Shown here: in pieces, positions 62,075-64,000 of the stretch
How positions within the stretch are numbered: the first letter of the stretch is position 1
Layout of the letters: the number at the start of each line of letters is the position of its first letter
From: Pedococcus badiiscoriae
Lineage (GTDB): Bacteria; Actinomycetota; Actinomycetes; Actinomycetales; Dermatophilaceae
Assembly: GCF_013408925.1 (NCBI RefSeq)
Contig: NZ_JACCAB010000001.1
Coordinates: 1,240,001 to 1,304,000 of the forward strand
DNA length: 64,000 nucleotides
Direction of reading: 5' to 3'
The notes under the pieces: model-generated
What the model saw: the letters and a program-made list of their open reading frames with translations, nothing else
Database searches by the model: none
Told to the model about the DNA's origin: nothing
Program-made: the position numbers and the translations under genes

Positions 62075-62734
62075 TCATGGCGCGGGGGTCCGACAGGACT
62101 GCTCCTCGACCTCACACCGTGCCAGCAGGTGGGTGGCCAAGAAGTCCGCCGACTCGCGGTGCCACCGCGCCGCCTGGCGCAGCATGGCGTGGCTCTCACC
62201 CTTGACCGCGTCGTACCGGACGTCGGCGCCCAGCGCCCCCATCGCGGTCGCCAGCGCCCGGGAGGCGCGGGGCGAGGTCATCCTGTCCAGGGTGCCGTGC
62301 ATGAACAGCACGTGCAGGCCACGGTGCCAGCGGGGCCGGTCCTGGCGTTCGACCCATGGAGCGAGCGCGGCGATGGCGTCGATGCGCTCGTCGTCGGCGA
62401 GGTGCAGCGCCACGCGGCCGCCCATCGAGTGCCCGAGCAGCCCGATCGGCACGCCGGGGTGCCTCGCGGCGATCTGTTCGAGAGCGAGGCGGGTGTCGGC
62501 GACCGGACTGGCCGCCTCGCCGTTCCAACCGCGCACGGCATATCGGATGGAGGCGACCGCGATGGCACCTCCGCCTGCCTCCGCGACGGCACGGGCGAAC
62601 GGGGCCATCCGCACGACGGCTCCCTGCCAGGGGCGGACCGGACGCCTGCTGCGCGACTTGCCGCCGTGCAGGATCAGCACGACGGCGCGCGGCTGGTCGA
62701 CCTCGGTGGGCCAGAGCAGTCGGGGGGCAGGCAC
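62075..62734 (-). CDS. alpha/beta hydrolase
   Basis: 219 residues. Oxyanion motif LHGGKS, nucleophile elbow GHSMGG, acid and His regions HGTLDRMTSP and GESHAML. GTG 62732-62734 is preceded by GAGGAG at five bases. Same strand as the dienelactone hydrolase; possibly co-transcribed. Substrate unknown. Confidence 0.88.
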   Translation of the reverse strand: MPAPRLLWPTEVDQPRAVVLILHGGKSRSRRPVRPWQGAVVRMAPFARAVAEAGGGAIAVASIRYAVRGWNGEAASPVADTRLALEQIAARHPGVPIGLLGHSMGGRVALHLADDERIDAIAALAPWVERQDRPRWHRGLHVLFMHGTLDRMTSPRASRALATAMGALGADVRYDAVKGESHAMLRQAARWHRESADFLATHLLARCEVEEQSCRTPAP

Positions 62735-62770
62735 GGGTTCTCCTCACGGGTGGGGCAGTCGCAGTATTTC

Positions 62771-62810
62771 GTAGCCGACGCCGAGGCGGATTCCCACACT
62801 CGTCGGCTAC
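62771..62810 (-). terminator. possible terminator of dcd
   Basis: 10-bp perfect stem GTAGCCGACG/CGTCGGCTAC with a 20-base loop, 54 bases after dcd on the minus strand; followed by AAATA rather than a T run. Confidence 0.45.
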
Positions 62811-62863
62811 TGCCACAGCGTGCGCCGGCACGGCCCCGACACGGCCCCGCGGCCGTAGCAGAC

Positions 62864-63439
62864 TCAGACGTCGGTGACGTGGAAGTTCTTGAACGAGCGG
62901 CTGGCCGTCGGGCCACGCTGACCCTGGTAGTGGGAGCCGTACTTCGTTGAGCCGTAAGGGTTCTCGACCGGGCTTGACAGGCGGAAGAAGCAGAGCTGGC
63001 CGATCTTCATGCCCGGCCACAGCTTGATCGGGAGGGTCGCGACGTTGCTCAGCTCGAGCGTGACGTGACCGGTGAAACCGGGGTCGACGAAGCCGGCCGT
63101 CGCGTGGGTCAGCAGGCCGAGGCGGCCGAGGCTCGACTTGCCCTCGACCCGGGCGGCGACGTCGTCGGGGAGGGTGACCGTCTCGTAGATGGAGCCCAGC
63201 ACGAACTCGCCGGGGTGCAGGATGAACGGCTCGCCCGGGTCGACCTCGACGAGGCGGGTGAGGTCGGGCTGGTCCTCGGCCGGGTCGATGAACGGGTACT
63301 TGTGGTTGTCGAACAACCGGAAGTAGCGGTCGAGCCGCACATCCACGCTCGACGGCTGGACCATGTCGGGGTCCCAGGGCTCGAGGACGACTCGCCCGTT
63401 GTCGATCTCGGCCTTGATGTCACGGTCGCTGAGCAGCAC
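62864..63439 (-). CDS. dcd: dCTP deaminase (bifunctional dCTP deaminase/dUTPase type)
   Basis: Converts dCTP towards dUMP for thymidylate synthesis; 191 residues. [11 protein letters not shown], the catalytic [25 protein letters not shown] block with the active Glu/Ser/Arg, [11 protein letters not shown] and the ordering C-terminus [14 protein letters not shown] are as in the mycobacterial bifunctional enzyme. GTG 63437-63439 ([12 protein letters not shown]). Confidence 0.96.
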   Translation of the reverse strand: MLLSDRDIKAEIDNGRVVLEPWDPDMVQPSSVDVRLDRYFRLFDNHKYPFIDPAEDQPDLTRLVEVDPGEPFILHPGEFVLGSIYETVTLPDDVAARVEGKSSLGRLGLLTHATAGFVDPGFTGHVTLELSNVATLPIKLWPGMKIGQLCFFRLSSPVENPYGSTKYGSHYQGQRGPTASRSFKNFHVTDV

Positions 63440-63553
63440 GGAGAGAGACTAACGCGAGGGGTATGCCGGAGGCCGTCAGTCTCGCGCGCGCCTTCGGTTA
63501 GACTTCCTGCCGCACCGCCCGTGGGCGGTGTTCACGTCGCTCCGGCGACGTGC

Positions 63554-63624
63554 GCCGGTGTAGCTCAATGGTAGAGCGCCAGCTTCCCAAGCTGGACACG
63601 CGAGTTCGATTCTCGTCACCGGCT
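63554..63624 (+). tRNA. tRNA-Gly (anticodon CCC)
   Basis: 71 bases. Acceptor GCCGGTG/CACCGGC with discriminator T, D-arm GCTCAATGGTAGAGC, anticodon stem CCAGC/GCTGG with loop TTCCCAA, T-arm GCGAGTTCGATTCTCGT. CCA not encoded. Reads GGG codons. Confidence 0.96.
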
Positions 63625-63625
63625 C

Positions 63626-63674
63626 AAACGAGTAATGACCCCGACACGCCTTTCGTCGGGGTCGTTACTCGTTT
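63626..63674 (+). terminator. rho-independent terminator of tRNA-Gly
   Basis: 20-bp stem with one G-U pair (63626-63645 with 63655-63674), 9-base loop ACGCCTTTC and TTT end. Same loop type and stem base as the tRNA-Ser(GCT) terminator but a different mid-stem. Confidence 0.93.
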
Positions 63675-63738
63675 ATGGAACGCGCCGAGAATCGGGAGGA
63701 GGCAGGGAGCGAGGCACGAGCGACCGCGTTGCCGACGG
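63675..63738 (+). repeat. tRNA-trailing conserved element, copy C
   Basis: ATGGAACGCGC, GAATCGGGAGGAG, GCGAGGCACGAGC and CGACGG in the same order as copies A and B. The inner stem is only two pairs here, with a looser outer GGCA/TGCC pairing. Confidence 0.65.
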
Positions 63739-63743
63739 CTCTG

Positions 63744-63759
63744 GTCACCGGCTCAAACG
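63744..63759 (+). repeat. Duplicate of the tRNA-Gly 3' end
   Basis: GTCACCGGCTCAAACG repeats exactly the tRNA 3' end and first trailer bases (63615-63630), 129 bases downstream. Looks like an attachment-site repeat or the remnant of a second tRNA copy. Confidence 0.6.
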
Positions 63760-63787
63760 CGCGGGCGGGCGAGGCCCGCGGTGACTG

Positions 63788-64000
63788 TCACTCGCGATAC
63801 GAACTCACGGTTCGCAACCCCTTCGGCCGCCGGAACCACGCGCCGACCAAGGTCGAAACAATTCCGCCTGCGAACCCGACCCAGACCGCAGGCCAGCCCG
63901 CCAGCTGATCACTCGACAGTCGACACCAGAACGTAGCCGGCTCCAGTAAGGAGGCCAATGACGACCGAGACGGCCGCGATCAACCACAAAGGCGTCCGCC
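63788..64000 (-). pseudogene. degenerate small membrane-protein gene (continues past window)
   Basis: On the minus strand two adjacent frames together encode two hydrophobic helices: one ends at TGA 63909-63911 (PLWLIAAVSVVIGLLTGAGY), the other, one base shifted, continues to TGA 63788-63790 (WPAVWVGFAGGIVSTLVGAW, then RRPKGL). Either a frameshifted gene or two tiny overlapping ones. GC is lower than in the rest of the window and the place, next to a tRNA, suits a mobile-element remnant. Confidence 0.4.

Overview
The window is very GC-rich (roughly 70% by eye), gene-dense, and uses GC-ending codons and many GTG starts. Gene content (FolP2-type dihydropteroate synthase homologue, bifunctional-type Dcd, GTP-dependent PEP carboxykinase, LytR-CpsA-Psr protein, paired CrcB subunits, DUF664/DinB enzyme, TrcRS-like two-component system) points to a chromosome segment of an actinobacterium, most likely of the order Micrococcales (an Intrasporangiaceae-type organism is my guess). 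There are no insertion sequences, no CRISPR array and no complete prophage.

Layout. 1-4.1 kb: end of an acyl-CoA synthetase, an ABC-F ATPase and a short-chain dehydrogenase. 4.2-9.4 kb: a LolA-like/ABC ATPase/ABC permease operon divergent from an OmpR-type two-component pair. 9.4-14.4 kb: two multidrug-efflux modules, one MarR-MFS with a double inverted-repeat operator and one PadR-MFS with a perfect operator, separated by a second MarR gene. 14.4-17.7 kb: AlaA-like aminotransferase, two CrcB fluoride-channel subunits and small proteins. 17.8-24.3 kb: acyltransferase-3, tRNA-Arg(ACG), PEP carboxykinase, a DinB-like enzyme and a large unknown protein. 24.3-30.2 kb: a second two-component system followed by two membrane glycosyltransferases; CACAG direct repeats with 11-bp period lie upstream of both the regulator and the first glycosyltransferase, so they look like one regulon. 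30.5-36.1 kb: tRNA-Ser(GCT), LCP protein, penicillin-binding protein, cold-shock protein, FolP2. 36.1-41.8 kb: an amine/semialdehyde catabolic operon (MmsA, class III aminotransferase, FAD oxidoreductase) divergent from a MocR-type regulator.

43.2-48.6 kb is the most interesting region: four tightly overlapping genes encode a cytosolic-looking subtilase with a seven-fold GYGSGV repeat, an ECF-like sigma factor, a small helical-plus-beta-sandwich protein, and a TPR-CHAT caspase-like protease. The combination resembles protease-controlled sigma-factor signalling known from type III-E CRISPR (TPR-CHAT, Csx30, RpoE) but has no CRISPR component here.

48.5-52.7 kb: cysE, cysK and a membrane Fe-S reductase. 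52.9-59.9 kb: PlsC-like acyltransferase, LuxR/LAL regulator and a four-gene osmoprotectant ABC importer. 60-64 kb: a MIO-less-looking ammonia-lyase homologue, two alpha/beta hydrolases, dcd, tRNA-Gly(CCC), and a degenerate membrane gene at the edge.

Cross-cutting patterns: (i) a conserved structured element sits just downstream of three of the four tRNA genes, with partly covarying stems; (ii) the heptamer GTATGCC/GGCATAC occurs about 48 times, near seven times expectation, and forces rare codons in both orientations; (iii) short tandem repeats whose period is not a multiple of three span the stop codons of four genes; (iv) several convergent gene pairs overlap antisense.
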